Of a DNA stretch of 64,000 nt, positions 49,569 through 58,862 are shown one piece after another. Numbering within the stretch: position 1 is the first letter of the stretch; every line of letters begins with the position of its first letter. The stretch lies in the NCBI RefSeq assembly GCF_029543085.1, contig NZ_CP119967.1, positions 4,862,501 to 4,926,500 of the forward strand, in the 5' to 3' direction. Origin of the DNA: Pseudomonas sp. A34-9 (GTDB taxonomy: Bacteria; Pseudomonadota; Gammaproteobacteria; Pseudomonadales; Pseudomonadaceae). The translations under genes and the position numbers were made by a program. The notes under the pieces are model-generated. The model saw nothing but the letters and a program-made list of their open reading frames with translations. It ran no database searches and was not told where the DNA came from.

Positions 49569-49655
49569 GAATCAATCCTTGAAGGAGTCGTTGGGCGCGT
49601 CGGCACACAGGCGCCGGCGCTGAAAAATACGCTGCGGATTATGGCGGGGGGTCGC

Positions 49656-50375
49656 TTAACTATTCGAGTTTTCTTGCTCGTACTTTTTAAGCCAGGCTTC
49701 GCGCTCGAGGGCAGCAATTTCCCGAACCATTTGTTTGCGACGCTCCTTGGCAGCATGAAACTGGACGTCATCCAGAAAGCAATAATGACGCAGCCAGTGA
49801 AGCGCCATTTCCTCATTCGGAAAATAGTAAGACTTGGCGCCCTTGCTGTTCCTCGGCGTGTCATTCATTTGCTCGTCAAATACCATCGCTGTGATTTCAT
49901 CCGGTGGCAAAGATCCCGTATGGGCGACCTTGTCCTGGAAAATCCATGCAATCTCATCAATGTGTTTTTGCGCGCTGCGATGGCTACGTCGATAGAACCG
50001 TTGATGCTCACAAGTCTGTTTCAGACGCGCCAACATCAACTCAGGGTTAAGCCACTGCCCGAGGTCATGATGATGTGCGTTGATCACTATCCCCTTGACC
50101 CAACGATCCACAAATCGATCAACAAAGTCTTCCGTGTCAGCCTTTTTCGCATCAGCGAAAATCAGGCAATAGCGGGTTTTGACGTGAATGACCAGTAACA
50201 CATGCTTGCGTTGTACCGTTATCGCGTGCACCAGCCACTGTTCGTCAGCGCCGTTCGACTCATCATCTTCGATGATTGCGGACGGCGGATTAGTATCCAC
50301 CGGCGTAATCTTTTTGCCTTTGTGAACACGGCTGAAAAACTTGCTGGCGGCTTCGGTGCAATTGAAGATCAACAT
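49656..50375 (-). CDS. Cytoplasmic hypothetical protein (DUF6933-like)
   Basis: 239-aa soluble protein starting MLIFNCTEAASKFFS. The middle is beta-alpha (WLVHAITVQRKHVLLVIHVKTRYCLIFADAKK) and the C-terminal half is helical and charged (HRSAQKHIDEIAWIFQDKV; FPNEEMALHWLRHYC; a Lys/Glu-rich end). The start resembles DUF6933 members as I recall them. No catalytic motif stands out. Located between an exported protein and a permease, both on the same strand, with no obvious functional link. Confidence 0.6.
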   Translation of the reverse strand: MLIFNCTEAASKFFSRVHKGKKITPVDTNPPSAIIEDDESNGADEQWLVHAITVQRKHVLLVIHVKTRYCLIFADAKKADTEDFVDRFVDRWVKGIVINAHHHDLGQWLNPELMLARLKQTCEHQRFYRRSHRSAQKHIDEIAWIFQDKVAHTGSLPPDEITAMVFDEQMNDTPRNSKGAKSYYFPNEEMALHWLRHYCFLDDVQFHAAKERRKQMVREIAALEREAWLKKYEQENSNS

Positions 50376-50452
50376 CCTGGTTCTCTGGTTATTGCTGGAG
50401 GACAGCGTTCAGTTATCGATTCTGGTTGCTTGCGCTGTAGCCTGGCAATGGT

Positions 50453-51268
50453 TCATTTAAGCGAAATACACAGCAGCACGATAATCAACAATCCAATATA
50501 AACCCAGGCATGCACCCGATCCGGTATCCGCCCGATCCATGGCGCGGCCAAGCGAATCCCGATGAGCGAGCCAAGCGTCAGCACCGCAAACGCGAGCAAA
50601 TCCACATACCCGATAAACCACGCCCCCAGATCCGTCTCGCTAAACCCGGCCAACGCCATGTACGTCAGCGTTCCCGCCACTGCTACCGGCAGGCTCAGCG
50701 GATTGGCCATGGATGTCGCTTGCGACATGCTCAGTCCACAACGGCGCAACAGCGGCACGGTCATGACGCTGCCTCCTACACCGAGAAACGTCGCAATGGC
50801 GCCGATGCCTACACCACCTGCGGAGGTTTCCATAGCGCCAAGTCGGCGTGGGATGACGTCTGCGTTCTGAGTGAGAAAGCCGCGGCGCAGCAGGCAGTCG
50901 ACGATGGTCACGCCGAGGTAGCCGATGAATGCGTAGCGAATCACTTCGCCACTGACCCAAACCGCGGCTATTGCGCCAACGATCGCACCCAATCCGATAA
51001 ACCCTGCCAACGGCCACAGGTAATGACGGATGAGATTGCCGGCGCGGCGGTGTTTGTCGGTGGCGATCAGGGCGTTGACGATCATCACACAGGTCGAAGT
51101 GGCGACGGCGATGTGCATCGCCGATTGGCCGATCGGGTCGTCGGCGCCGTGGCTGGCGGTGAGCATGCGATACAGCAGCGGTACAGCCACAAAGCCGCCA
51201 CCGAAGCCGAACAGCACGGCAGTGATGCCGGTCAGGCAGCCGAAGAGAGTCAGCAGTAAATAGAACAT
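50453..51268 (-). CDS. TauE/SafE-family sulfite/anion permease
   Basis: 271-aa inner-membrane protein with about eight hydrophobic helices and the duplicated TauE/SafE signature: FGFGGGFVAVPLLYRM near the N terminus and FLGVGGSVMTVPLLRRCG in the second half, typical of exporters of sulfite or organosulfur anions. Start MFYLLLTLFG at 51268 with AAGGAC upstream; the 15 extra codons are unlikely. Divergent from an AraC-type regulator 112 bp away, which probably controls it. Confidence 0.85.
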   Translation of the reverse strand: MFYLLLTLFGCLTGITAVLFGFGGGFVAVPLLYRMLTASHGADDPIGQSAMHIAVATSTCVMIVNALIATDKHRRAGNLIRHYLWPLAGFIGLGAIVGAIAAVWVSGEVIRYAFIGYLGVTIVDCLLRRGFLTQNADVIPRRLGAMETSAGGVGIGAIATFLGVGGSVMTVPLLRRCGLSMSQATSMANPLSLPVAVAGTLTYMALAGFSETDLGAWFIGYVDLLAFAVLTLGSLIGIRLAAPWIGRIPDRVHAWVYIGLLIIVLLCISLK

Positions 51269-51380
51269 GTCGAGACGTCCTTGGAGGGAGAGCCGTCGAC
51301 GATAGAGCGGCATTGCCTGGCCTGCCTCAGCAAGTCAGCCAATACTGTTTGCGTTTACGCCAACCACCGAGAAACGCCTG

Positions 51381-52148
51381 ATGCGCAATGTTTCGATCAA
51401 ACAGCTGGATGACACGCCACGCCCAGTGGTGGCGATCGGCACCGATTATTCCCACGGTCACCTACTGCCTATTCATACGCATCGGCGGGCGCAGTTGTTG
51501 TACGGCGCGACCGGCGTGATGCAGGTCAGCACCCATGACGGCAACTGGGTGGTGCCACCGCAGCGGGCGGTGTGGATTCCGCCGGGGGTGGCGCATGAGG
51601 TGTTGATGCTCGGGGTCAGTACTCGCAGTTTGTACATCGAGCCGGGCGTGGTGGAGTTGGGTGAGCACTGCCAGGTGATTAGTGTTTCGCCTTTGATGCG
51701 GCATTTACTGATGGAAGCGGTGGAAGTGCCGCTGGCCTATGACTTGGGCGGGCGGGATGGCGTGTTGATCGATCTGTTGCTGCATGAACTGGCGCGCAGT
51801 GCGCCGCTGCCGTTGCACATTCCGCTGCCGACTGACGGAAAACTCCTGTCTCTGTGTCAGAACTTTCTGCATCAGCCGTACGCCCATCAATCTCCACAAC
51901 AGTGGGCCGAGCAGTTACACATAAGCTTGCGCACCTTCAACAGGATGTTTCGGCAACAGACCGGATTGAGCTTCAGGCACTGGCGGCAGCAGGCCTGCGT
52001 GGTCCTGGCGCTGGCGCGACTGGCCTCGGGTGAAGCGGTGACGCGAATCGCGCTGGACTTCGGCTACGAGAGCCCGGCGGCGTTCTCGACGATGTTCCGG
52101 CGGATTCTCGGTCAGGCACCGTCCGTCTGGTTGGAGGCGGCGAATTAG
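51381..52148 (+). CDS. AraC-family regulator with cupin sensor
   Basis: 255-aa regulator. The N-terminal cupin strand set (LLPIHTHRRAQLLYGATGVMQV ... WVVPPQRAVWIPPGVAHEV) carries His residues for a metal or small ligand. The C-terminal AraC domain has two HTH motifs (SPQQWAEQLHISLRTFNRMFRQ; TRIALDFGYESPAAFSTMFRR). ATG at 51381 follows GAAACG without a strong Shine-Dalgarno. It is divergent from the TauE/SafE permease gene, so direct control of that transporter is the simplest inference. Confidence 0.88.
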   Translation: MRNVSIKQLDDTPRPVVAIGTDYSHGHLLPIHTHRRAQLLYGATGVMQVSTHDGNWVVPPQRAVWIPPGVAHEVLMLGVSTRSLYIEPGVVELGEHCQVISVSPLMRHLLMEAVEVPLAYDLGGRDGVLIDLLLHELARSAPLPLHIPLPTDGKLLSLCQNFLHQPYAHQSPQQWAEQLHISLRTFNRMFRQQTGLSFRHWRQQACVVLALARLASGEAVTRIALDFGYESPAAFSTMFRRILGQAPSVWLEAAN

Positions 52149-52241
52149 GGCAAATCAAAAAATGCGTTTGATCCCGGCCGAAAACAACTGTACAAAAACA
52201 CAGTATATTTTCAATCAGCACTCTTGAGCCCGGAGCACACC

Positions 52242-52559
52242 ATGGCCTCTCTTGCGATGAACCACATCCTCGAACGCATTGCCCTTTTCCAGTTCACCCC
52301 GACGCACTGCGTCCAGGCCCGAGCAATGCTGGGCTGGAGCGTGGAACAGCTATCGCGGGAAGCTGAGGTTTCGGTTGAAGACATTCAACGGTTTGAAGCG
52401 CAGCAGGACGTGGCGGATGCGGCGCGACTGGCGCTGGCTTACCGGTTCGAGGCGCAGGGGCTGGTGTTCTTTCCCGGGTTTGCGCCGGGGCGTAGTGCGA
52501 GTGTTCAGGGTGCGCCATTGGAGTCGGTGGGGCGTGGGGATTTTGCGATGGCTGAGTAA
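52242..52559 (+). CDS. Small helix-turn-helix protein
   Basis: 105-aa XRE-like protein: after a short N terminus the HTH is ARAMLGWSVEQLSREAEVSVEDIQRFE (about residues 27-53), then a helix with RLALAYRFEAQGLVFFPG. It ends in a short Gly/Ser tail. ATG at 52242 has GGAG seven bases upstream. A hairpin CGCCCC-CGAA-GGGGCG follows (52566-52581). The DNA target is unknown; such single-domain proteins often accompany mobile or stress loci. Confidence 0.75.
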   Translation: MASLAMNHILERIALFQFTPTHCVQARAMLGWSVEQLSREAEVSVEDIQRFEAQQDVADAARLALAYRFEAQGLVFFPGFAPGRSASVQGAPLESVGRGDFAMAE

Positions 52560-52595
52560 GACAATCGCCCCCGAAGGGGCGAACTGGGCGAGCTA

Positions 52596-53651
52596 TCAAG
52601 CGCTTCGCACCACCGCCTCACTCTCCCCTTCAACCGCCAACCACCACGCCTCACCGCGTTGCGGTTGAGCGATGTTAAACGCCTCACCCATCCGCGGCGT
52701 GGTAATTGAAACACTGCGTTCCCACGCCAGTGCCAGAATCCGGTCGAACGGCTCATGCCAGGCGTGCATCGCCAGGTCGAAGGTGCCGTTGTGGATCGGG
52801 AAGAGCCAGTGGCCCTTGAGGTCGATGTGCGCTTGCAAGGTTTCTTCGGGCTGCATGTGCACGTGCGGCCATTCGACGTTGTAGGCGCCGGTTTCCATCA
52901 GGGTCAGGTCGAACGGGCCGTATTGTTCGCCGATGCGTTTGAAGCCGTCGAAGTAGCCGCTGTCGCCGCTGAAGAAGATCCGCGTGTCGCCGTCGATCAT
53001 CACCCAAGATGCCCACAGCGTGCTGTTGCCGTCGAACAGGCCACGGCCGGAAAAGTGTTGCGACGGTGTGGCGACGAAGCGGATGCCGGCAATCTCGGCG
53101 CCCTGCCACCAATCGTACTGACGGACTTTACTGGCATCGATACCCCATTTGATCAGGGTGTCGCCGACGCCCAGCGGGGTCAGGAACAGGTTGGTCTTGG
53201 CGGCCAGTCTGAGCACGGCCTGGTAATCGAGGTGGTCGTAGTGGTTGTGCGACAGGATCACCGCTTCGATCGGCGGCAACTGGTCGATGCTGATTGGTGG
53301 CTGATGGAAGCGTTTCGGGCCGGCCCACTGCACCGGCGATGCGCGCTCGGCGAAGACCGGGTCGGTGATGAAGAATTTGTCGCGCAGCTTCAGCAGCAGG
53401 GTCGAGTGGCCGAGGCGATAGACGCTATGGTTGGGCGCCGCCATCAGCGCTTCACGGGTCAACGTTTGCACCGGGATCGGCGCGGCGGGCCGGGTATTGC
53501 GCGGTTTGTGGAAAATCATGTTCCACATGATCCGCAGCATTTTGCGCAGACCTTCGCGTTGCACGGGTGCGTGGTTGCGAAACAGCCCCTGGTGCTGCCG
53601 CGAGGCTTCAGGCGTGGATGCGTGATCCGGGATCGAAACTGGATTGGCCAT
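52596..53651 (-). CDS. Metallo-beta-lactamase-fold hydrolase (NAPE-PLD/RomA-like)
   Basis: 351-aa enzyme with the MBL zinc site: SHNHYDHLDYQAV (HxHxDH), TPSQHFSGRG (His), FFSGDSGYFDGF (bridging Asp) and a final His in WLFPIHNGTFDLA. The family includes N-acyl-phosphatidylethanolamine phospholipase D and UlaG/RomA. The N-terminal ~80 residues are basic and may bind membrane. Start MANPVSIPDH at 53651 with GGAG upstream. Divergent from a TetR gene whose likely operator lies between them. Confidence 0.88.
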   Translation of the reverse strand: MANPVSIPDHASTPEASRQHQGLFRNHAPVQREGLRKMLRIMWNMIFHKPRNTRPAAPIPVQTLTREALMAAPNHSVYRLGHSTLLLKLRDKFFITDPVFAERASPVQWAGPKRFHQPPISIDQLPPIEAVILSHNHYDHLDYQAVLRLAAKTNLFLTPLGVGDTLIKWGIDASKVRQYDWWQGAEIAGIRFVATPSQHFSGRGLFDGNSTLWASWVMIDGDTRIFFSGDSGYFDGFKRIGEQYGPFDLTLMETGAYNVEWPHVHMQPEETLQAHIDLKGHWLFPIHNGTFDLAMHAWHEPFDRILALAWERSVSITTPRMGEAFNIAQPQRGEAWWLAVEGESEAVVRSA

Positions 53652-53774
53652 GACTGAATGACTCCAGAAAAACCGCGCAATTCGCGGTTTTTCCACGGTG
53701 GGACGATAAATGGCCAAAGCTGCACGCATAGGCCGAACTGTCTGGTTTTTAGGCTGCGCGGATTAACGCAACAT

Positions 53775-53790
53775 TACACTGACCGGTGTA
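53775..53790. promoter_or_regulatory. Putative TetR operator
   Basis: TACACTGACCGGTGTA, a near-palindrome with 5-bp outer arms TACAC/GTGTA, in the spacer between the divergent MBL-fold and TetR genes. A related half-site AAGTGTAATT follows at 53831-53840. Confidence 0.6.
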
Positions 53791-53867
53791 GTTTCTAGGT
53801 TGCATCAAAGCGGATGACAAGTAAACTGCCAAGTGTAATTTCACCTTTTCTCTGCCGAAGCGTACTT

Positions 53868-54476
53868 ATGACAGCTCCACAGCGCCTCACCGACCGTAAA
53901 CGCGAAGCCATTATTCAGGCGGCGATTGCCGAATTCCGTGCGAACGGTTTCGAGATCACCAGCATGGACAAGATTGCGGCCACCGCCGGTGTGTCGAAGC
54001 GTACGGTGTACAACCATTTCCCCAGCAAAGAAGAGTTGTTCGCCGAGATTCTCAACCAGTTGTGGGCACGAATCAGCGCCGAGCAAGCCGTGACCTACAG
54101 CCGCGATCAGCCGTTGCGCGAGCAGCTATTGAAAATGCTGCAGGCCAAAGTGCAGTTGATGGCTGACGAGAATTTTCTGACCCTGGCCCGGGTGGCGATT
54201 GCCGCGACCATTCACTCGCCGGAGCGCGCGCAGAACATGGTCGAGCGTATGGGCGAGCGAGAAGAAGGCCTGACCGTGTGGATTCGCGCCGCACAGGCCG
54301 ATGGTCGATTGAAACCGGTCGACCCGGAGTTTGCCGCCCATCAAGTGCAAGGCTTGCTCAAGACCTTTGGCTTCTGGCCACAGATGTCGATGGGCCGTGC
54401 TGCCCTCGATGTCGACATGCAGACCCTCGTCGCCGAATCGGCGCTGGAGATGTTTCTGGCCTGCTATCAGCTCTAA
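53868..54476 (+). CDS. TetR-family repressor
   Basis: 202-aa AcrR/TetR-type regulator. HTH at about residues 28-52 (ITSMDKIAATAGVSKRTVYNHF), followed by the typical PSKEELFAEIL. The all-helical ligand domain is of the AefR-like class (LARVAIAATIHSPERAQ; HQVQGLLKTFGFWPQM). Start MTAPQRLTDRK at 53868; 18 further codons of the frame overlap the operator region. It probably represses itself and the divergent hydrolase gene. Confidence 0.9.
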   Translation: MTAPQRLTDRKREAIIQAAIAEFRANGFEITSMDKIAATAGVSKRTVYNHFPSKEELFAEILNQLWARISAEQAVTYSRDQPLREQLLKMLQAKVQLMADENFLTLARVAIAATIHSPERAQNMVERMGEREEGLTVWIRAAQADGRLKPVDPEFAAHQVQGLLKTFGFWPQMSMGRAALDVDMQTLVAESALEMFLACYQL

Positions 54477-54633
54477 ATCGCTCTTCTCCTGCGTGAGTCA
54501 CCGATTAATGGCTCGGAAGGACACTGATTATTCCCGTTGGAATAAATGACAATGTCCGACAATCGACCGACGAACGGTTGGCCTGAAGAAATATACTGCA
54601 AAGTATTTCAGGATGAATTTCGCGCAGGGCACC

Positions 54634-55701
54634 ATGGAAAACCAACGCGGCAAAGGCTTGTCATTCGCCAGACGTATTTACCTGCCCCGAGCCATTGGTC
54701 TGGGGGTCGGTTTCTTCAGCGTCGGTGCTGCGTTGTATCCGCTGAACATGCCCGTCTGGGTCTGGGGGCTGCTGTTGTTCAACGGCTTCGCCTGGCCACA
54801 TCTGGCTTATCAGATGTCTACTCGCTCGGCATTCCCGTATCAGGCGGAACGCCGCAACCTGTTGTATGACTCGCTGTGCGGGGGATTCTGGGCGGCGAGT
54901 TTTCAGTTCAGTCCGCTGACCACCGTGACCATCCTGTCGATGATGACCATGAACAACGTCGCCGCTGGCGGACACCGCTTGTTCGTGTTCGGCGCACTCG
55001 CCCAACTCGCCGGTGTGTTGTTGGGCTGGACGATCTTTGGCGTCAAGTTCAGCCTGACAATGACGCAGGCGCAAATCTGGGCCTGCCTGCCGATGCTCAC
55101 CCTGTATCCGCTGGCGCTGGGCATGGTCTGTTATCGCCTGGCGATCAAGCTCTCCCAACACAAACGCACACTCAGTGCCCTCAGCCGTACCGACAGCCTC
55201 ACCGGCCTGCTCAACCACGGTGCCTGGAAAGACCTGCTGCACCTGAAATTTCAGCAATGTCGCCAACACAACACCCAAGCCACGCTGGCGTTGATCGACA
55301 TTGATCACTTCAAGGAGATCAACGACAGCTTCGGGCACATCGTCGGCGATGAGGTGCTGCGGCAATTGAGTCACGACCTCAAACGCCTGCTCGATCAATA
55401 CGAACTGGCCGGACGCTACGGCGGTGACGAGTTCTGCGTGATCCTGCCGACACTGCCGCTGCACAAGGCCGAAGCCCTGATGGAGCAATTGCGCGAGGCA
55501 TTGCAGCAGTATCGTCATCCGCAGGTGCCAGAGTTGCGAGTGGGCCTGAGTATCGGTCTTGCGCGGCATCAGCCCTTGTACAAGGATGCACTGGACTGGC
55601 TGGACGATGCCGATAAAGCGCTCTACACCGCTAAACACAAGGGCCGCAACACCATCAGCGTGGCCTTGAGCCGTGCCGCGACAGACAACGTCAGCGCCTG
55701 A
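54634..55701 (+). CDS. Diguanylate cyclase, MASE2-GGDEF (AdrA/DgcC-like)
   Basis: 355-aa inner-membrane c-di-GMP synthase. The MASE2 sensor region (about residues 12-165) has several hydrophobic helices and the motifs RIYLPRAIGLG, MNNVAAGGHR. The GGDEF domain (about 190-345) carries DSLTGLLNHG, the metal Asp in LALIDIDHFKEIND and the active site RYGGDEFCV. I see no RxxD inhibitory site at the usual five residues before GGDEF. MENQRGKG at 54634 (AGGG six bases upstream) is preferred to the ATG at 54613. It precedes a BdlA-like receptor, suggesting a shared role in biofilm/dispersal switching. Confidence 0.9.
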   Translation: MENQRGKGLSFARRIYLPRAIGLGVGFFSVGAALYPLNMPVWVWGLLLFNGFAWPHLAYQMSTRSAFPYQAERRNLLYDSLCGGFWAASFQFSPLTTVTILSMMTMNNVAAGGHRLFVFGALAQLAGVLLGWTIFGVKFSLTMTQAQIWACLPMLTLYPLALGMVCYRLAIKLSQHKRTLSALSRTDSLTGLLNHGAWKDLLHLKFQQCRQHNTQATLALIDIDHFKEINDSFGHIVGDEVLRQLSHDLKRLLDQYELAGRYGGDEFCVILPTLPLHKAEALMEQLREALQQYRHPQVPELRVGLSIGLARHQPLYKDALDWLDDADKALYTAKHKGRNTISVALSRAATDNVSA

Positions 55702-55705
55702 AAAG

Positions 55706-55761
55706 TTATACAAAATTACAAATAATTACTTCCTTGTACAACTTTATGAAGTTTTGTATAA
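55706..55761. promoter_or_regulatory. Three related TTGTAYAA sites upstream of bdlA-like gene
   Basis: TTATACAA (55706-55713), TTGTACAA (55734-55741) and TTGTATAA (55754-55761). The outer two are exact reverse complements within the 10-bp inverted repeat TTATACAAAA / TTTTGTATAA, and the centre one is a perfect palindrome. They lie in an AT-rich patch just after the cyclase gene, about 130-190 bp before the receptor gene. Confidence 0.55.
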
Positions 55762-55891
55762 GTAGCCATCTGCCAGTTAAGGAATGCTGGCATTGAGCAG
55801 TCACCGCCGAATGCCGTCCGCGCATTCGGTCTGCCAGCGCGGAAATAGGGACTGAATCCTCGATCCTCCCCACTTCCAGAGTACTGCGAGC

Positions 55892-57211
55892 ATGTTCTTC
55901 AATCGCCACAAATCCGCCATCGACGACCTTCAGCGCACCCTCACCGAACAAGCCGGACTGCTCGATGCGATCAATCGCTCGATGGCGGTGATCGAGTTCA
56001 ACCTCGATGGCGTGGTGCTGCGTGCCAATGACAACTTTCTCAAGACCATGGGTTACACCGCCGAACAAGCGATCGGCCAGCCCCATCGACGCTTCTGCAC
56101 GCCAGAGTTCGGGCGCAGCGCCCAATACACGGAGTTGTGGTCACGCCTGAAAAACGGCCAGTTTCAGTCCGGTACGTTTGAGCGGGTCGACAGCAAGGGT
56201 CAGCCGATCTGGCTTGAAGCCAGCTACAACCCGATCAAGGATGCCTCGGGTCGTGTGGTGAAAGTGGTCAAGTACGCCATGGACGTGACCGCCAAGGTGC
56301 AGCAGGAAAGCGAGGCCAACGCCAAGTTGCAGGCCATTGACCGGGCGATGGCGGTCATCGAATTCAATCTCGACGGCAGTATTCTCACGGCCAATCAGAA
56401 TTTTCTGACGCGAATGGGTTACACCCTTGCCGAGCTGAAAGGTAAACACCACCGTTTGTTCTGTACGCCGGAACTGGTCAACAGCAGCGCTTATCAGGAT
56501 TTCTGGCGGCGCTTGAACCAGGGCGAGCTGTTCCACGGTCAGTTCGAGCGCGTGGATAAACGCGGGCAAATCGTCTGGCTCGAAGCCAATTACAACCCGG
56601 TTTACGATGCGGCCGGGCGCCTGTGCAAAGTGGTGAAGTTCGCCTCCGATGTGACCGCGCGCGTTGAGCAACACGAGCAGGATGCGCGCAGTGCCAGCGC
56701 GGCGTATCACATCTCGGTGGCCACGCGAAAAGTCGCCGAACAAGGTACGCAGGTGATCCAGCAAGCCGCCAGCGAAATGCGCGAAATCGCCGAGGACATC
56801 GCCCAATCTTCAACGTTGATTGCGCAACTGGGGGAGCGCTCCGAGCAGATCACCGCCATCGTCAACACCATCCGCGCGATTGCCGACCAGACCAATCTGC
56901 TGGCGCTCAACGCCGCGATTGAAGCCGCGCGCGCCGGTGAGCAGGGCCGCGGGTTTGCCGTAGTTGCCGATGAAGTACGACAACTGGCGGCACGTACCAG
57001 CGGCTCGACGGCGGAGATATCCAGCATGATCGGTTTGATCCAGAGCGAAACCCGCCAGGCCATCAAGAGCATGGAAGGCACTCGGGGTCGCGCGGCTGAA
57101 GGGGTCGAATTGGCGAATCAGGCGGGGACGGTGATCTTGCAGATTCGTGATGGCGCCAGTGAGGCGGTGGATGCCGTGAGCATGTTTGCCAATGAGCGGG
57201 CGCCGGGGTAA
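55892..57211 (+). CDS. BdlA-like chemoreceptor, PAS-PAS-MCP
   Basis: 439-aa soluble methyl-accepting-type protein: two tandem PAS domains (about residues 25-130 and 147-252), each with [10 protein letters not shown] and WLEA-YNP motifs, and a C-terminal MCP signalling hairpin with the invariant tip [20 protein letters not shown]. No transmembrane segment or HAMP, as in P. aeruginosa BdlA, which triggers biofilm dispersion with c-di-GMP turnover. ATG at 55892; upstream GAG only, so the start is slightly uncertain. Three possible operator sites precede it. The MCP helices are short, lacking the long methylation bundles. Confidence 0.88.
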   Translation: MFFNRHKSAIDDLQRTLTEQAGLLDAINRSMAVIEFNLDGVVLRANDNFLKTMGYTAEQAIGQPHRRFCTPEFGRSAQYTELWSRLKNGQFQSGTFERVDSKGQPIWLEASYNPIKDASGRVVKVVKYAMDVTAKVQQESEANAKLQAIDRAMAVIEFNLDGSILTANQNFLTRMGYTLAELKGKHHRLFCTPELVNSSAYQDFWRRLNQGELFHGQFERVDKRGQIVWLEANYNPVYDAAGRLCKVVKFASDVTARVEQHEQDARSASAAYHISVATRKVAEQGTQVIQQAASEMREIAEDIAQSSTLIAQLGERSEQITAIVNTIRAIADQTNLLALNAAIEAARAGEQGRGFAVVADEVRQLAARTSGSTAEISSMIGLIQSETRQAIKSMEGTRGRAAEGVELANQAGTVILQIRDGASEAVDAVSMFANERAPG

Positions 57212-57244
57212 TCGCTGCAGGGACAGTAGACCGAGGCGCGACCT

Positions 57245-57306
57245 TCGCGAGCAGGCTCGCTCCCACAGGGAAATGCAATCCAATGTGGGAGCGAGCCTGC
57301 TCGCGA
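57245..57306. repeat. REP doublet, family 1
   Basis: Inverted pair with a 16-bp spacer (GGGAAATGCAATCCAA) nearly identical to that of the doublet at 19897-19958, so the whole doublet, not only the arms, is conserved. Confidence 0.9.
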
Positions 57307-57370
57307 AAGGGCCATGAGCCGCAATGCAGGACAATAGTGAGCTTCAGTCTCAAGTCCTGCCGAGTGCACC

Positions 57371-57904
57371 ATGACCACTGAAAAACCCGCAACACCTGAA
57401 GCAGTCCCCGTCGATCACCTGCGCTTCCACCGCCCCCACGCCCATCTCAGCACCACGTTCGGCAACGACACCTTCGCCCTGCGCGCCGAGGCGTTTGCGC
57501 GGTTCTTCGGCACGCCGATGTTCCTCGGCGCGCAAACCCTGATTGTGCTGTTGTGGGTCTGCCTCAACGTGTTTGGCGTGACCACCTTCGACGTTTACCC
57601 GTTCATCCTGTTGAACCTCGCCTTCAGCCTGCAATCGGCCTACGCCGCGCCGCTGATTCTGCTCGCACAAACACGCCAGGCCGCGCGCGACAAAGCGCAA
57701 GCCGATGCTGACGCACAACACCGTGAAGCGCTGGCACAGGCCAATACCGAGCGTCAGGCCCAAGCCGCGAAGAACACCACGCAACTGCTTGAGCTGCTTG
57801 AGCAGAACACCCGCCTCACCGAAATGACCAAAAACCTCACCGAACGTATCGCCAGCCTGACCAGCGAGTTGCACGATCACATGCGCCAGAATCCGCAGCG
57901 CTGA
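57371..57904 (+). CDS. DUF1003 membrane protein
   Basis: 177-aa protein of the DUF1003 family: an N-terminal cytoplasmic part, two membrane helices (FLGAQTLIVLLWVCLNVFG; PFILLNLAFSLQSAYAAPLILL) with the conserved FDVYPFILLNL, then a C-terminal coiled coil of about 80 residues (RDKAQADADAQHREALAQAN ... ERIASLTSELHD). ATG at 57371. It ends one base from the LysR gene stop on the opposite strand. Function unknown. Confidence 0.85.
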   Translation: MTTEKPATPEAVPVDHLRFHRPHAHLSTTFGNDTFALRAEAFARFFGTPMFLGAQTLIVLLWVCLNVFGVTTFDVYPFILLNLAFSLQSAYAAPLILLAQTRQAARDKAQADADAQHREALAQANTERQAQAAKNTTQLLELLEQNTRLTEMTKNLTERIASLTSELHDHMRQNPQR

Positions 57905-58783
57905 TCACGGCAAACGCAGCGCTCGCCCCAACTCATCGAACAACGTCACCACCGAACGCAACGCCCGGCAATCCGGACGGGTCAGCAGCCAAAGCGCGGT
58001 GTCATAACCGTGCAGCGGTTCGCTCAATGCCTGTAAGCCCTCGGTGATCAGAAAGTCCGGTAACGCTGCAACGCCGAGGCCCGCACGCACCAGCTCCGTG
58101 ACTGACAACATACTGTTGCAGCGATAACCCGGTGTAACGCCGGGTAGATGCTGACGACGCCAGGCGATGGTCGGATGATCGGGTAGAAAATCATCCGGGG
58201 CGATCCAGGTCAGCGCCGCCAGATCCGACGCATCGACGTTCTGCAGATAACGCGAACTGGCGCAGACCCTGTAGGAAACCTTCGCCAGTTGCCGTCCGAC
58301 CAGATGCTCGGGCGGTGTGCGCGTCAGGCGCAGGGCGATGTCGGCGTCGCGGCGGCTGAGGTTGGCGAAATCGTTGGAGGTGCTCAGCTCAATGGTCAGC
58401 GCCGGGTAATTGGGCATGAACTGCGCCAGCGCCGGCAGCAGCAAGCCTTGCAACACAGAGTCAGTGCAGGTCAGGCGCACCGTGCCGCTGACCACCTCGC
58501 CGCCCTGCTCCACACCAATGCGCGCAGCCTCCAGTGCCTGCTCGGCGCGTTCGGCTTGCTCGGCCAGCGTCTGCGCGAGAGTTGTCGGTAAATAGCCGGC
58601 GCGGCTTTTTTCGAACAATTGCTGACCCAGTGCAGCTTCAAGACGGCGCACGGCGCGAAACACCGTTGACACGTCGACCTTCAACAGCTGCGACGCCCGG
58701 GCCAGAGAGCCGCCGCGCACCAAGGCAAGAATCAGGGCCAGATCGGGGTAGTCGAGCTGATAGTGCGTCGCTGCATTGATCAC
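57905..58783 (-). CDS. LysR-family regulator
   Basis: 292 aa from the GTG at 58783, close to family length. HTH at the N terminus (LALILALVRGGSLARASQLLKVDVSTVFRAVRRLE) and a periplasmic-binding-fold effector domain (GTVRLTCTDSVLQGLLLPAL; ADIALRLTRTP; AGLGVAALPDFL). The longer frame from 58879 would overlap the divergent amidotransferase gene start and is unlikely. No clear Shine-Dalgarno precedes the chosen GTG. It probably controls the divergent amidotransferase/ABM pair. Confidence 0.8.
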   Translation of the reverse strand: MINAATHYQLDYPDLALILALVRGGSLARASQLLKVDVSTVFRAVRRLEAALGQQLFEKSRAGYLPTTLAQTLAEQAERAEQALEAARIGVEQGGEVVSGTVRLTCTDSVLQGLLLPALAQFMPNYPALTIELSTSNDFANLSRRDADIALRLTRTPPEHLVGRQLAKVSYRVCASSRYLQNVDASDLAALTWIAPDDFLPDHPTIAWRRQHLPGVTPGYRCNSMLSVTELVRAGLGVAALPDFLITEGLQALSEPLHGYDTALWLLTRPDCRALRSVVTLFDELGRALRLP

Positions 58784-58862
58784 TTGGGGAAACGCCCATA
58801 TTGAGTGCGTGAACGCCAATCTATAGTGAGTGCCATCGATCAACAAGCGCAGGGAACCCCCA

